This document shows positions 32,988 through 40,237 of a DNA stretch of 64,000 bases, piece by piece. Position 1 is the first letter of the stretch. Each line of letters begins with the position of its first letter. The stretch comes from Rhizobium altiplani (GTDB taxonomy: Bacteria; Pseudomonadota; Alphaproteobacteria; Rhizobiales; Rhizobiaceae): the NCBI RefSeq assembly GCF_001542405.1, contig NZ_LNCD01000034.1:1-64000 (forward strand). Direction: 5' to 3'. The translations under genes and the position numbers were made by a program. Below the pieces are notes generated by a model. That model was not told the DNA's origin, searched no databases, and worked only from the letters and a program-made list of their open reading frames with translations.

Positions 32988-35282
32988 TCACTGCAGCTTC
33001 TCAAGCGTTATCGGCAGGTCGCGAACCCGCTTTCCGGTGGCGTGATAGACGGCATTGGCGATTGCCGGCGCAACGCCGACAATGCCGACTTCGCCGACAC
33101 CCTTGCCCCCGAGCACCGAGGCGTTGAGGTCGGGGATGCCAACGGAGATTACCTGGATCGGCGGAATGTCGGCATTGGTCGCAACGAGGTAGTCGCCGAG
33201 GTTGTTGTTGATGACGCGTCCGTTGCGCGGGTCAACCAGGCCTTCCTCGAGCAGCGCCTGACCGATCCCCATGATGATCCCACCACGCCATTGGCTTTCG
33301 GTAAGCTTGGGGTTGTAGATCCTGCCGCAATCGAAGGCCGAGACCATGCGGGAGACACGGACGGTACCGAAATCCTCATCCACCTTCACCTCCACAAAAT
33401 GCGCGCACCAGCTGTGCATGGCGAACTCGCCCGCAGTCGGCCCCTTGATGCTTGTCATCGTGGTCCAGGCTTTCCGGTGACCTTCCGGCCCCTGCTCTCC
33501 GTCAGGAAGAGTGTTTCGCCGTGTCTCAACGCTGTCGCGGCCAAGAGCTGTCATCAGCTCCGGTATGGAGACCGAAAGCCCCCCGTCGCGAGGCACTGAA
33601 ATCCGACCGCTCGCGAGTGTCAACGTATTGGCGCCGGTATCACGGAAAGGAGAGGCACTGTCGTTGAGGGCAAGCTCGATCAGTTCGTCGCGGGCAGCCG
33701 ATGCTGCCTTGTGGACGGCCCCGGTGATTGCGCCGGCAAGCATTGAGCCGCCAGCAACCGTAGCGCCGGGAAGCGATGAGTCACCAAGCCGGACATTGAT
33801 GCTTTCGACCGGAACACCGAGCACTTCAGCCGCGGTTTGGGCGAGGATCGTGTAAGTGCCCTGTCCCATGTCGATCGCGCCACTGACGACTTCCACCGAA
33901 CCATCGGCGAGAATTCGGATCAGTGCCTCGCTCGAAGCGCGCAGAACCGGGAAGGTTCCGCACGCCACCCCCCAGCCGATGAGTTGTCTGCCATCTCGCA
34001 TCGAGCGTGGCTCAAAGCTGCGGCGTGACCATCCAAACGCCTTGCCGCCCTCGGCAAGCGCCTCGCGCAAGCGGCGGGTCGACCACGGCTTGCCGGACTG
34101 TGGGTCCGCCTCGGCGTAATTGCGCAACCTGAGTTCTACAGGATCGATCCCGACCGCATAGGCGAGCTCATCCATGGCGCTTTCCAGGCCGAAGGCGCTT
34201 GGATTCTTGCCAGGAGCGCGCAGAGCTCCCGGCACAACCGTATTGACAGGAACGATGCTGTGTTTCGCGCTGAAATTCTCCACAGCGTACATCAGTGGTG
34301 TCGCCGCGTTTGTCTGCTCGGGAAAATCGGCGTAAGTCGCTGTCTCGCTGGCACCCCGATGCACGATGGACTGCAGCACGCCGTCGGCGTTGGCGCCAAG
34401 AGCGATTGTCTGCCTGGTCGCGGCACGACCACCATAGGCCGTAAAAGTCTGCGGGCGCGCAACAGCGAGCTTTACCGCGCGCCCAAGCTTGCGCGCTGCT
34501 GCGGTTGCAACGGCGCCGTAGGCATAGGCTGTTGCCTTTGAGCCGAAGCCACCACCGATAAAGGGCGAGACGATACGCACATTTTCAGGGGGCAGTCCGT
34601 ACCACTCGGCATAGGTGCGGGCCATTCCGTGCGTCCATTGGCTCGGTTCCCAGATGGTCAGCTGATCACCGTCCCATTTGGCAATCAGGCCATGCGGCTC
34701 GATCGTCACGTGATATTCGCGTGGCGTTCGATACTCTGCCTCGACACGCACCGCGGAGGCGGCGAGCGCGGTCTCGGCATCGCCCCAGCTCACCGTTAGC
34801 GCATCGAGTAGCTTTCCTTCTCCGGCTTCGGGGTCATCGAGATCGACGAACGCCGGCCCTTCCTCGTAGGTGATGTCGACCAACCTTGCCGCTTCGGTTG
34901 CCTGCTCCAGTGTTTCCGCGATCACGGCAGCAACCGCCTGACCGTTGAAGCTGACATTGTGCGAAAGGGGATGGTAGGGCTGGTTGTCCGGCCGGTTTCC
35001 GTACCAATCGGACGCCACCTTTAGGCCGAGATCGATATCGGGTGTCAGCACCAGTAGCGTGCCTGGAGCAGCCTCTGCCCGCGTCGTGTCGACCTGTACA
35101 ACCCGACCGGCAGCAATCCGGCTCTGCACCAGGACAGCATAGGCCAAGCCCTCGACTGGCTGTTCCAAAGCATAGGTAGCGCTACCGGTGATCTTCAGCT
35201 TTCCATCGAAGCGCGAGAGGCGACCGCCGATCGTACCGTCGGAAGCATCACCACGTTTGTTTCGGGGTTCCATGATGGTCAT
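32988..35282 (-). CDS. Aldehyde oxidoreductase molybdopterin-binding subunit (PaoC-like)
   Basis: A 764-residue large subunit of a xanthine dehydrogenase-family heterotrimer that oxidises aldehydes to acids at a molybdenum cofactor. It has the first-domain motif RFDGKLKITGSATYALE near residue 25, FIGGGFGSKA (moco-binding loop, about 245), GALRAPGKNPSAFGLESAMDEL in two parts, MGQGTYTILAQTAAEVLG and, near the C-terminus, GGKGVGEVG with the catalytic Glu. It overlaps the FAD-subunit gene by 4 nt. Substrate range cannot be told from sequence. Confidence 0.9.
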   Translation of the reverse strand: MTIMEPRNKRGDASDGTIGGRLSRFDGKLKITGSATYALEQPVEGLAYAVLVQSRIAAGRVVQVDTTRAEAAPGTLLVLTPDIDLGLKVASDWYGNRPDNQPYHPLSHNVSFNGQAVAAVIAETLEQATEAARLVDITYEEGPAFVDLDDPEAGEGKLLDALTVSWGDAETALAASAVRVEAEYRTPREYHVTIEPHGLIAKWDGDQLTIWEPSQWTHGMARTYAEWYGLPPENVRIVSPFIGGGFGSKATAYAYGAVATAAARKLGRAVKLAVARPQTFTAYGGRAATRQTIALGANADGVLQSIVHRGASETATYADFPEQTNAATPLMYAVENFSAKHSIVPVNTVVPGALRAPGKNPSAFGLESAMDELAYAVGIDPVELRLRNYAEADPQSGKPWSTRRLREALAEGGKAFGWSRRSFEPRSMRDGRQLIGWGVACGTFPVLRASSEALIRILADGSVEVVSGAIDMGQGTYTILAQTAAEVLGVPVESINVRLGDSSLPGATVAGGSMLAGAITGAVHKAASAARDELIELALNDSASPFRDTGANTLTLASGRISVPRDGGLSVSIPELMTALGRDSVETRRNTLPDGEQGPEGHRKAWTTMTSIKGPTAGEFAMHSWCAHFVEVKVDEDFGTVRVSRMVSAFDCGRIYNPKLTESQWRGGIIMGIGQALLEEGLVDPRNGRVINNNLGDYLVATNADIPPIQVISVGIPDLNASVLGGKGVGEVGIVGVAPAIANAVYHATGKRVRDLPITLEKLQ

Positions 35283-36265
35283 GCAAGACCTCCCAGATTG
35301 AGGATGGCGCGCGCAATGACGCGCGGCGCGAGTTCGATCTTGTAGCGATTGGCGCCATGCGCGATGGCGCCATCCATTGCCAGTCGGCTTGCCTTCTCGA
35401 TGATACCGGCATCGAGGGACTTCCCAATCAAAGCCTCCTCGACAGCTCGTGCACGCCAGGGCTTGGTGGCAACGCCACCCAACGCGACGCGGATGTCGCG
35501 GACCGTCCTGCCGTCTGGCTCCATCTCGAGACCGACGGCAGCGCTTGCGGCTGCGAATTCATAGGACTGGCGGTCCCGGATCTTGAGGTAGGTCGAATGT
35601 CTGGCGACTGGCGACGCCGGAATGAGGACCGCAACCACCATCTCGCCGCGCTCAAGGATCGTTTCACGATCGGGTGTGTCGCCGGGAAGCACGAAGAATT
35701 CGACAGCAGTCACCTTTCGGCCACCGAGGTCGATCGTGGCGTCCAGTGCAACCAGCGCAACGGCGAGATCCCCCGGATAGACAGCAATGCAAGCCTCGCT
35801 CGTTCCCAGCACCGCATGATTTCGGGTCACTCCCCCGATCGCCGCGCAGCCGGAACCGGGGTTGCGCTTGTTGCAGGCAGAAAACGTCGCAGGGTCACGG
35901 AAATAGGGGCACCGCGTCCGCTGCAGAAGATTGCCGCCTATCGTCGCCATATTTCGCAACTGTGGAGAGGCCGCCAGCAAGAGCGACTGCGAAACGGCCG
36001 GATAGTCGGCGCGTATCCCTGGGCTGCGGGCCACATCTTCCATTTTCGCCAGCGCGCCGATGGTAACCCCATCAGCATCCGCCGCAATCTGCGACAGACC
36101 CGAAAGGTGACTGATATCGACGACTGAATCGGGTTCCGCAACACCACATTTTGCCAGGTCGAGAAGCGTCGTGCCGCCGGCAAGCAGCATCGCGCCTGGT
36201 TGCGTGGCGTGCTGGCGGGCGTCGTCGAGCGAACCTGCCCGGAAATAGCTGAAGTCCCTCATCAC
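35279..36265 (-). CDS. Aldehyde oxidoreductase FAD-binding subunit (PaoB-like)
   Basis: A 328-residue middle subunit carrying FAD. AGGTTLLDLAKCG near residue 30 and TIGGNLLQRTRCPYFRD near 110 are FAD-binding signatures. The cysteines in RCPYFRD, ACNKRNPGSGCAAIGG match the extra [4Fe-4S] site known in E. coli PaoB. A C-terminal CO-dehydrogenase-flavoprotein-type domain (about 220-325) follows. It overlaps both neighbours by 4 nt, so the three subunits are coupled. Confidence 0.9.
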   Translation of the reverse strand: MMRDFSYFRAGSLDDARQHATQPGAMLLAGGTTLLDLAKCGVAEPDSVVDISHLSGLSQIAADADGVTIGALAKMEDVARSPGIRADYPAVSQSLLLAASPQLRNMATIGGNLLQRTRCPYFRDPATFSACNKRNPGSGCAAIGGVTRNHAVLGTSEACIAVYPGDLAVALVALDATIDLGGRKVTAVEFFVLPGDTPDRETILERGEMVVAVLIPASPVARHSTYLKIRDRQSYEFAAASAAVGLEMEPDGRTVRDIRVALGGVATKPWRARAVEEALIGKSLDAGIIEKASRLAMDGAIAHGANRYKIELAPRVIARAILNLGGLA

Positions 36266-36735
36266 ACCATCTCCGCCGCTTCGCGGACCGCCGCCACGAT
36301 ATGATTATAGGCGCCGCACCGACAGAGATTGCCGGCCATGTATTCCCGGATCTCGTCGTCCGAGCCCGCTCGCCCCTCGCGGATGCAGGCGACGGCCGAC
36401 ATGATCTGGCCCGGCGTGCAATAGCCGCACTGGAAGGCGTCATGTTCCAGGAAGGCGGTCTGTACCGGATGCAGGTCGCCGCTTTCGGCCGCAAGTCCTT
36501 CGATCGTCGTGATGCTTCGCCCTTCGACCTGGGCGGCGAGCGTCAGACAGGCGAGCACGCGCTTGCCGTCGACGTGGACGGTGCATGCGCCGCACTGCCC
36601 CTGGTCGCAACCCTTCTTCGTGCCAGTAAGGCCAAGTTGCTCCCGCAGTGCGTCGAGCAACATCACGCGCGGTTCGACATCGAGATCATGCCGCCGTCCG
36701 TTGATGTCCAGGGAAAGATGAACCGTTCGTGTCAT
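36262..36735 (-). CDS. Aldehyde oxidoreductase [2Fe-2S] subunit (PaoA-like)
   Basis: A 157-residue small subunit with two [2Fe-2S] clusters: the plant-type CDQGQCGACTVHVDG...ACL near 43-63, and the helical-domain CGYCTPGQIM and LCRCGAYNHI. It passes electrons between molybdenum site and FAD. Unlike E. coli PaoA it has no twin-arginine leader (it starts MTRTVHLSLDINGRR), so the enzyme is probably cytoplasmic. First gene of paoABC, divergent from a TetR regulator. No XdhC/PaoD-type maturation gene is adjacent. Confidence 0.9.
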   Translation of the reverse strand: MTRTVHLSLDINGRRHDLDVEPRVMLLDALREQLGLTGTKKGCDQGQCGACTVHVDGKRVLACLTLAAQVEGRSITTIEGLAAESGDLHPVQTAFLEHDAFQCGYCTPGQIMSAVACIREGRAGSDDEIREYMAGNLCRCGAYNHIVAAVREAAEMV

Positions 36736-36896
36736 GATAAGCTCCTGCTATCGTCACGAGATTGGATGTAAATCCAGAAAGAGGGTGGCCGCCGGGAATA
36801 GGAGCGCTACCTAAACTCGCGGGAAGCAAGTCTGGGCACGTTTCGACATGACATCCTGCTCCCTTCTGGATTAAGAGGTAAAAGGCACCTCCTCAC

Positions 36897-36916
36897 AAAC
36901 GGAGGAGCCTCCGTTT
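36897..36916. promoter_or_regulatory. TetR-type palindromic operator
   Basis: AAACGGAGG (36897-36905) and CCTCCGTTT (36908-36916) form a perfect 9-bp dyad with a 2-bp centre, the form expected for a TetR dimer. It lies 54 bp before the putative TTG start of the regulator and about 160 bp before paoA. A weaker GAGGT-N7-ACCTC dyad (36876-36892) is adjacent. Confidence 0.65.
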
Positions 36917-36969
36917 AATCTAGTGACTTGCCGGTTGCCGTCAAGTCCGGAATGCGCTTGGAGCTTATT

Positions 36970-37563
36970 TTGGCCTCGGCACCGCCGAAGACAGCACACT
37001 CGACACCGCCACCACTGCGCGCCGACGCCCGCCGTAATCGTGAGAAGCTCGTCGAAGTCGCCGCCGCAGTCTTTGCGGAAGCTGGCGTTGAAACATCGCT
37101 GGAAGACATTGCCCGCCGGGCCGGCGTCGGCATTGGAACGCTCTACCGGCATTTTCCAACGCGCGAGCATCTTGTTGAGGTGGTCTATCGGCGGGAACTG
37201 GAAAGCCTCGCCGCGGCGGCGGAGGATCTCGCGGCAAGCCACGCGCCTGACGCTGCGCTGGAAGAATGGATGCGCCGCTTTGTTGGCTACATTGCCGCAA
37301 AGCGGGGGATGGCAAGCAGCTTGAAAATCCTGATGGACTCCAACGCCTCGCTGTTTGCCGAAGGCAGCGGCATCCTGCGCGGCGCCGTTGAACGGCTCCT
37401 GAGAGCGGCAGCCGATCAGGGCTTCATTCGAAACGATATCGACACGAGCGACCTTCTGCACGCCCTTTCGAGCATCTATTCGCTACCGGCATCTGCGGAG
37501 TGGCGGGATCGCTCGAACCGGCTTATCGGTCTCTTGATGGATGGGTTGCGGACGAAAAGGTAA
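36970..37563 (+). CDS. TetR-family transcriptional regulator
   Basis: A regulator of about 197 residues. The TetR helix-turn-helix spans about residues 20-65: LVEVAAAVFAEAGVETSLED, then IARRAGVGIGTLYRHFPTRE. The C-terminal ligand domain is helical (SLKILMDSNASLFAEGSGIL). A TTG at 36970 with GGAG 6 nt upstream is the best start; ATGs at 36928 and 36952 lack ribosome sites and sit close to the operator. It is divergent from paoABC and likely represses it and itself via the adjacent palindrome. Confidence 0.85.
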   Translation: MASAPPKTAHSTPPPLRADARRNREKLVEVAAAVFAEAGVETSLEDIARRAGVGIGTLYRHFPTREHLVEVVYRRELESLAAAAEDLAASHAPDAALEEWMRRFVGYIAAKRGMASSLKILMDSNASLFAEGSGILRGAVERLLRAAADQGFIRNDIDTSDLLHALSSIYSLPASAEWRDRSNRLIGLLMDGLRTKR

Positions 37564-37593
37564 TGCCCTTGCCAGGCTTTGCGCCAGGCGGGA

Positions 37594-37614
37594 GGCGGCG
37601 CTCGTGGCGCCGCC
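37594..37614. terminator. GC-rich hairpin between convergent tetR and minE
   Basis: GGCGGCGC and GCGCCGCC form a perfect 8-bp stem with a TCGTG loop in the 57-nt gap between convergent genes. It is suited to bidirectional termination, though T-runs are weak on both sides. Confidence 0.45.
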
Positions 37615-37620
37615 CCTTGC

Positions 37621-37881
37621 TCATGCTGCCCGGACGGTCGCGCCCAGTGGGATTTCGACGTCGATCTCGAGGATCGACATATGCTCGTCGCGATCCATCG
37701 TCACACGAACCCGCTCGCTGTCGACCTGCACGTGTTTGGCGATAACGGCGAGGATCTCCTCGCGCAGCAACGATACGAGATCGGATCCTGCCGAAACGCG
37801 CTCATGCGCGAGTAGAATCTGTAGTCGTTCCCGGGCCGCTGGCGCGGTCCTTTGCTTGCCAAAGATGCTGAAGATGCTCAT
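37621..37881 (-). CDS. minE: Cell division topological specificity factor MinE
   Basis: An 86-residue MinE. The N-terminal membrane-targeting segment [10 protein letters not shown] is followed by the anti-MinCD stretch [14 protein letters not shown] (about 16-29) and the dimerisation domain ending [12 protein letters not shown]. It releases MinD from the membrane and sets up pole-to-pole oscillation so that division is placed at mid-cell. It overlaps minD by 4 nt. Full length for the family. Confidence 0.95.
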   Translation of the reverse strand: MSIFSIFGKQRTAPAARERLQILLAHERVSAGSDLVSLLREEILAVIAKHVQVDSERVRVTMDRDEHMSILEIDVEIPLGATVRAA

Positions 37882-38696
37882 GCAGCGGCCCTCCGTCCGA
37901 AGATTTTACCGAAGATGCCCCGCCTTTCTCCCGGAACTACGACTGGAAGCTCCTCGCCCGCCAGCCTGCGCGCAGCATCGAAATAGGCCATCGCCGGCGC
38001 GCTGCGACTATCGGCCAGGGTCACGGGGGCACCGATGTTGGATGCGCGAAGCACATCCGAGCTTTCTGGGATGATGCCGAGAAGTGGGATGGAGAGGATC
38101 TCCAGCACGTCATCGACTTTCAGCATGTCACCGCGTTCTGCACGGTTGGGGTCGTAGCGCGTCAGGAGCAGATGTTTTTCCATCCGTTCTCCGCTTTCGG
38201 CCTTCGCGGTCTTCGAGTCGAGCAGCCCGATGATGCGGTCGGAATCACGCACTGAAGAGACTTCGGGATTGGTCACGACGACGGCGACGTCGGCGTGGCG
38301 CATGGCAAGCGTTGCACCGCGCTCGATCCCGGCCGGGCTGTCGCAGATGATCCAGTCGAAATGACGCTTCAGGTCGTTGATAACGCGCTCCACGCCTTCG
38401 GCGGTCAGGTTGTCCTTGTCGCGCGTCTGGGATGCCGGCAGCAGGAAGAGCGTCTCAAGTCTCTTGTCACGGATCAGCGCCTGCGAAAGCTTCGCGTCCC
38501 CCTGGATGACGTTGATCAGATCGTAAACAACCCTTCGTTCAGCGCCCATGACGAGATCGAGATTGCGCAGTCCGACGTCAAAGTCGACAACAACGACTTT
38601 CTCGTTTCTTTGAGCCAAGGCTGCTCCGAGGGCTGCGGTGGATGTGGTCTTGCCCACTCCGCCCTTGCCCGAAGTGACGACGATGACTTTCCCCAT
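37878..38696 (-). CDS. minD: Septum site-determining ATPase MinD
   Basis: A 272-residue deviant Walker ATPase: [18 protein letters not shown] near residue 11, [14 protein letters not shown] near 38, [12 protein letters not shown] near 117 and a C-terminal amphipathic membrane-binding helix around [10 protein letters not shown]. It binds the membrane in ATP form and recruits MinC or MinE. The ATG at 38696 gives [13 protein letters not shown]; a longer frame overlapping minC was rejected. It lies 32 nt after minC. Confidence 0.96.
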   Translation of the reverse strand: MGKVIVVTSGKGGVGKTTSTAALGAALAQRNEKVVVVDFDVGLRNLDLVMGAERRVVYDLINVIQGDAKLSQALIRDKRLETLFLLPASQTRDKDNLTAEGVERVINDLKRHFDWIICDSPAGIERGATLAMRHADVAVVVTNPEVSSVRDSDRIIGLLDSKTAKAESGERMEKHLLLTRYDPNRAERGDMLKVDDVLEILSIPLLGIIPESSDVLRASNIGAPVTLADSRSAPAMAYFDAARRLAGEELPVVVPGERRGIFGKIFGRRAAA

Positions 38697-38728
38697 CTTT
38701 CTCTCCTGTGTGATAGCCAGCTTCGGGC

Positions 38729-39454
38729 CTAGATAAGTTTCTCTGCCTTGATCGATTCGCCTTCCAGCCAAAGCTGAACGGGCTGTCCGCGAAGGTTCGG
38801 CGCAATGTCTTCCGCCATCTTGTAGATGCCATCTATCGCCACCAACTCTGCCTCAAGCTTGCGGCAGAAGATTCGGGCCGATGTATTTCCGACGGAGCCC
38901 GCCATGGCCCGCCCCCTCAGTGTCCCGTAGATATGAACCGAGCCACCGGCGATGATTTCCGAACCGGAAGCGACTGACCCGATGACCGTGACATCGCCTT
39001 CTGGAAAGATCAGCGACTGGCCTGAACGGATAGGCTCGCGGATGACGATCGACTGCAGCGCAGGTCGGGCCTCGACGGCTTCGGGCTGGGTGGCGCGAAC
39101 ATCGATGACCGGCTCCTGCTGCGGAACCTCGAAATCCGAGACCGGGCGCCCGCCCTTGAGGGCTGGGGGCATGCCGGGGCCAATCAGCGACGGGCGGCAG
39201 CCCTCGATGCCCATGATGCTGACGTTGCGCTGCGCCAGCTCGGCAATCAGGCCCTTCAGCTGCGCCCGGTCGATCTGGAGATCGCCGACGTCAAGCACGA
39301 CCGGTCGCCCCAGGAAGAAGCCGGCGGAGCGCGCGGCAAGATCATCTAGTCTTACGAGCCAGTCATCGAAGGGAAGATCTGGCGAAAGCATGACCGCCAG
39401 AAAAGAGCGGCCCTTGATACGGATCGAGCGAGCGTCAGTTAGCACTTTGGTCAT
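38729..39454 (-). CDS. minC: Septum formation inhibitor MinC
   Basis: A 241-residue FtsZ polymerisation inhibitor. The N-terminal domain starts IRIKGRSFLAVMLSPDLPFDDW in two parts. The C-terminal beta-helix domain contains RSGQSLIFPEGDVTVIGSVA, then SGSEIIAGGSVHIYGTLRGR, and ARIFCRKLEAELVAIDG, the MinD-binding and dimer part. First gene of minCDE, preceded by CtrA-like boxes. A minCDE cluster on the secondary replicon is known for several Rhizobiaceae. Confidence 0.95.
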   Translation of the reverse strand: MTKVLTDARSIRIKGRSFLAVMLSPDLPFDDWLVRLDDLAARSAGFFLGRPVVLDVGDLQIDRAQLKGLIAELAQRNVSIMGIEGCRPSLIGPGMPPALKGGRPVSDFEVPQQEPVIDVRATQPEAVEARPALQSIVIREPIRSGQSLIFPEGDVTVIGSVASGSEIIAGGSVHIYGTLRGRAMAGSVGNTSARIFCRKLEAELVAIDGIYKMAEDIAPNLRGQPVQLWLEGESIKAEKLI

Positions 39455-39459
39455 CTATG

Positions 39460-39510
39460 TTAAGAAATCGTTGACTATTTCTATGTCTGATTTGGTTAAC
39501 AAATAGTTAA
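39460..39510 (-). promoter_or_regulatory. CtrA-like boxes upstream of minC
   Basis: TTAA-CAAATAG-TTAA (39496-39510) is an exact TTAA-N7-TTAA CtrA consensus, 42 bp before the minC start. TTAA-GAAATCG-TTGA (39460-39474) is a one-mismatch copy just before the start codon. CtrA control of min genes has been described in S. meliloti, which supports the call; binding here is inferred. Confidence 0.65.
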
Positions 39511-39702
39511 TTTCGGGCGCCCAGATCATTAACAGATCGCAAATCCTCTCACCGCAAATTCGAAGCCACTAGCCCCTGATGCGCTGACAGCAGGCATCTT
39601 GGATCGCCACTCTGGGGTAAGCGAGGATGCCTTCTCACAAAGGGGGGCTGGTGTCGCTGGCAGCGGACGCCAAGAACCTGCCAGGCAATCCCTGAAACAA
39701 TA

Positions 39703-39724
39703 AAGGCCCGCTTGGGCGGGCCTT
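39703..39724 (-). terminator. Rho-independent terminator of the DUF1127 gene
   Basis: AAGGCCCGC and GCGGGCCTT form a perfect 9-bp stem with a 4-nt loop. On the minus strand it is followed by TATTGTTT. It lies 25 nt after the DUF1127 stop. Confidence 0.8.
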
Positions 39725-39748
39725 GAGGTCTGGATCTCGTTCGGCGCC

Positions 39749-39886
39749 TTAGCGACCGTAAACCAGCCGCTTGATGTCGCCACGGCTGACGCCGATGTCC
39801 TTCAGCGCCGAGTCGTCAAGTCTGGAAAGATCTCTGTATGCCTTGCGGAGCTGAAGGAACTCTCCGATCTTGTTGCCGATTTTCAT
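39749..39886 (-). CDS. DUF1127 small arginine-rich protein
   Basis: A 45-residue protein: IGEFLQLRKAYRDLSRLDDS, then ALKDIGVSRGDIKRLV, the DUF1127 (YjiS-like) pattern. An AAGGAG ribosome site lies 9 nt before the ATG at 39886, and a strong terminator follows. Some small DUF1127 proteins of Agrobacterium and relatives take part in RNA turnover and phosphate or carbon metabolism; the role of this copy is unknown. The same frame extends upstream without homology and that part was excluded. Confidence 0.85.
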   Translation of the reverse strand: MKIGNKIGEFLQLRKAYRDLSRLDDSALKDIGVSRGDIKRLVYGR

Positions 39887-40237
39887 GTCATATCTCCTTG
39901 TGCGATGCACAATTATATAGCTCATTGCTTCATGAATGAGCATTTCGAAAAGTGCATATGAGGCATCTGGAATTTGCAGCCTCGAGATGCAGGTTGCGAA
40001 GGAAACTTGCACGATCCCCTCGGCGACACGCACATCTGCCCGGCGATTCGATACGCAGCCACCGGCAATACCGGCCAAATCGGAACCTTATCGAGAGTGC
40101 CGAATTGATGGTGTGAAATATCGCCGTCTGGTGAAATGAATGTTTCACATCACCGTTCCCTTCGTGGAAAGCTGAAACGAAATTTCTCCAAGGCTGTACT
40201 AACCTCCCCGTGGATCAGAGATTTGGGAGGATCGAAG
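39887..40237. other. Intergenic region, divergent promoters expected
   Basis: 351 bases between the DUF1127 gene and the fused E1 gene. It must hold promoters for both directions, but I see no clear consensus, dyad or coding frame with a ribosome site. Confidence 0.5.
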
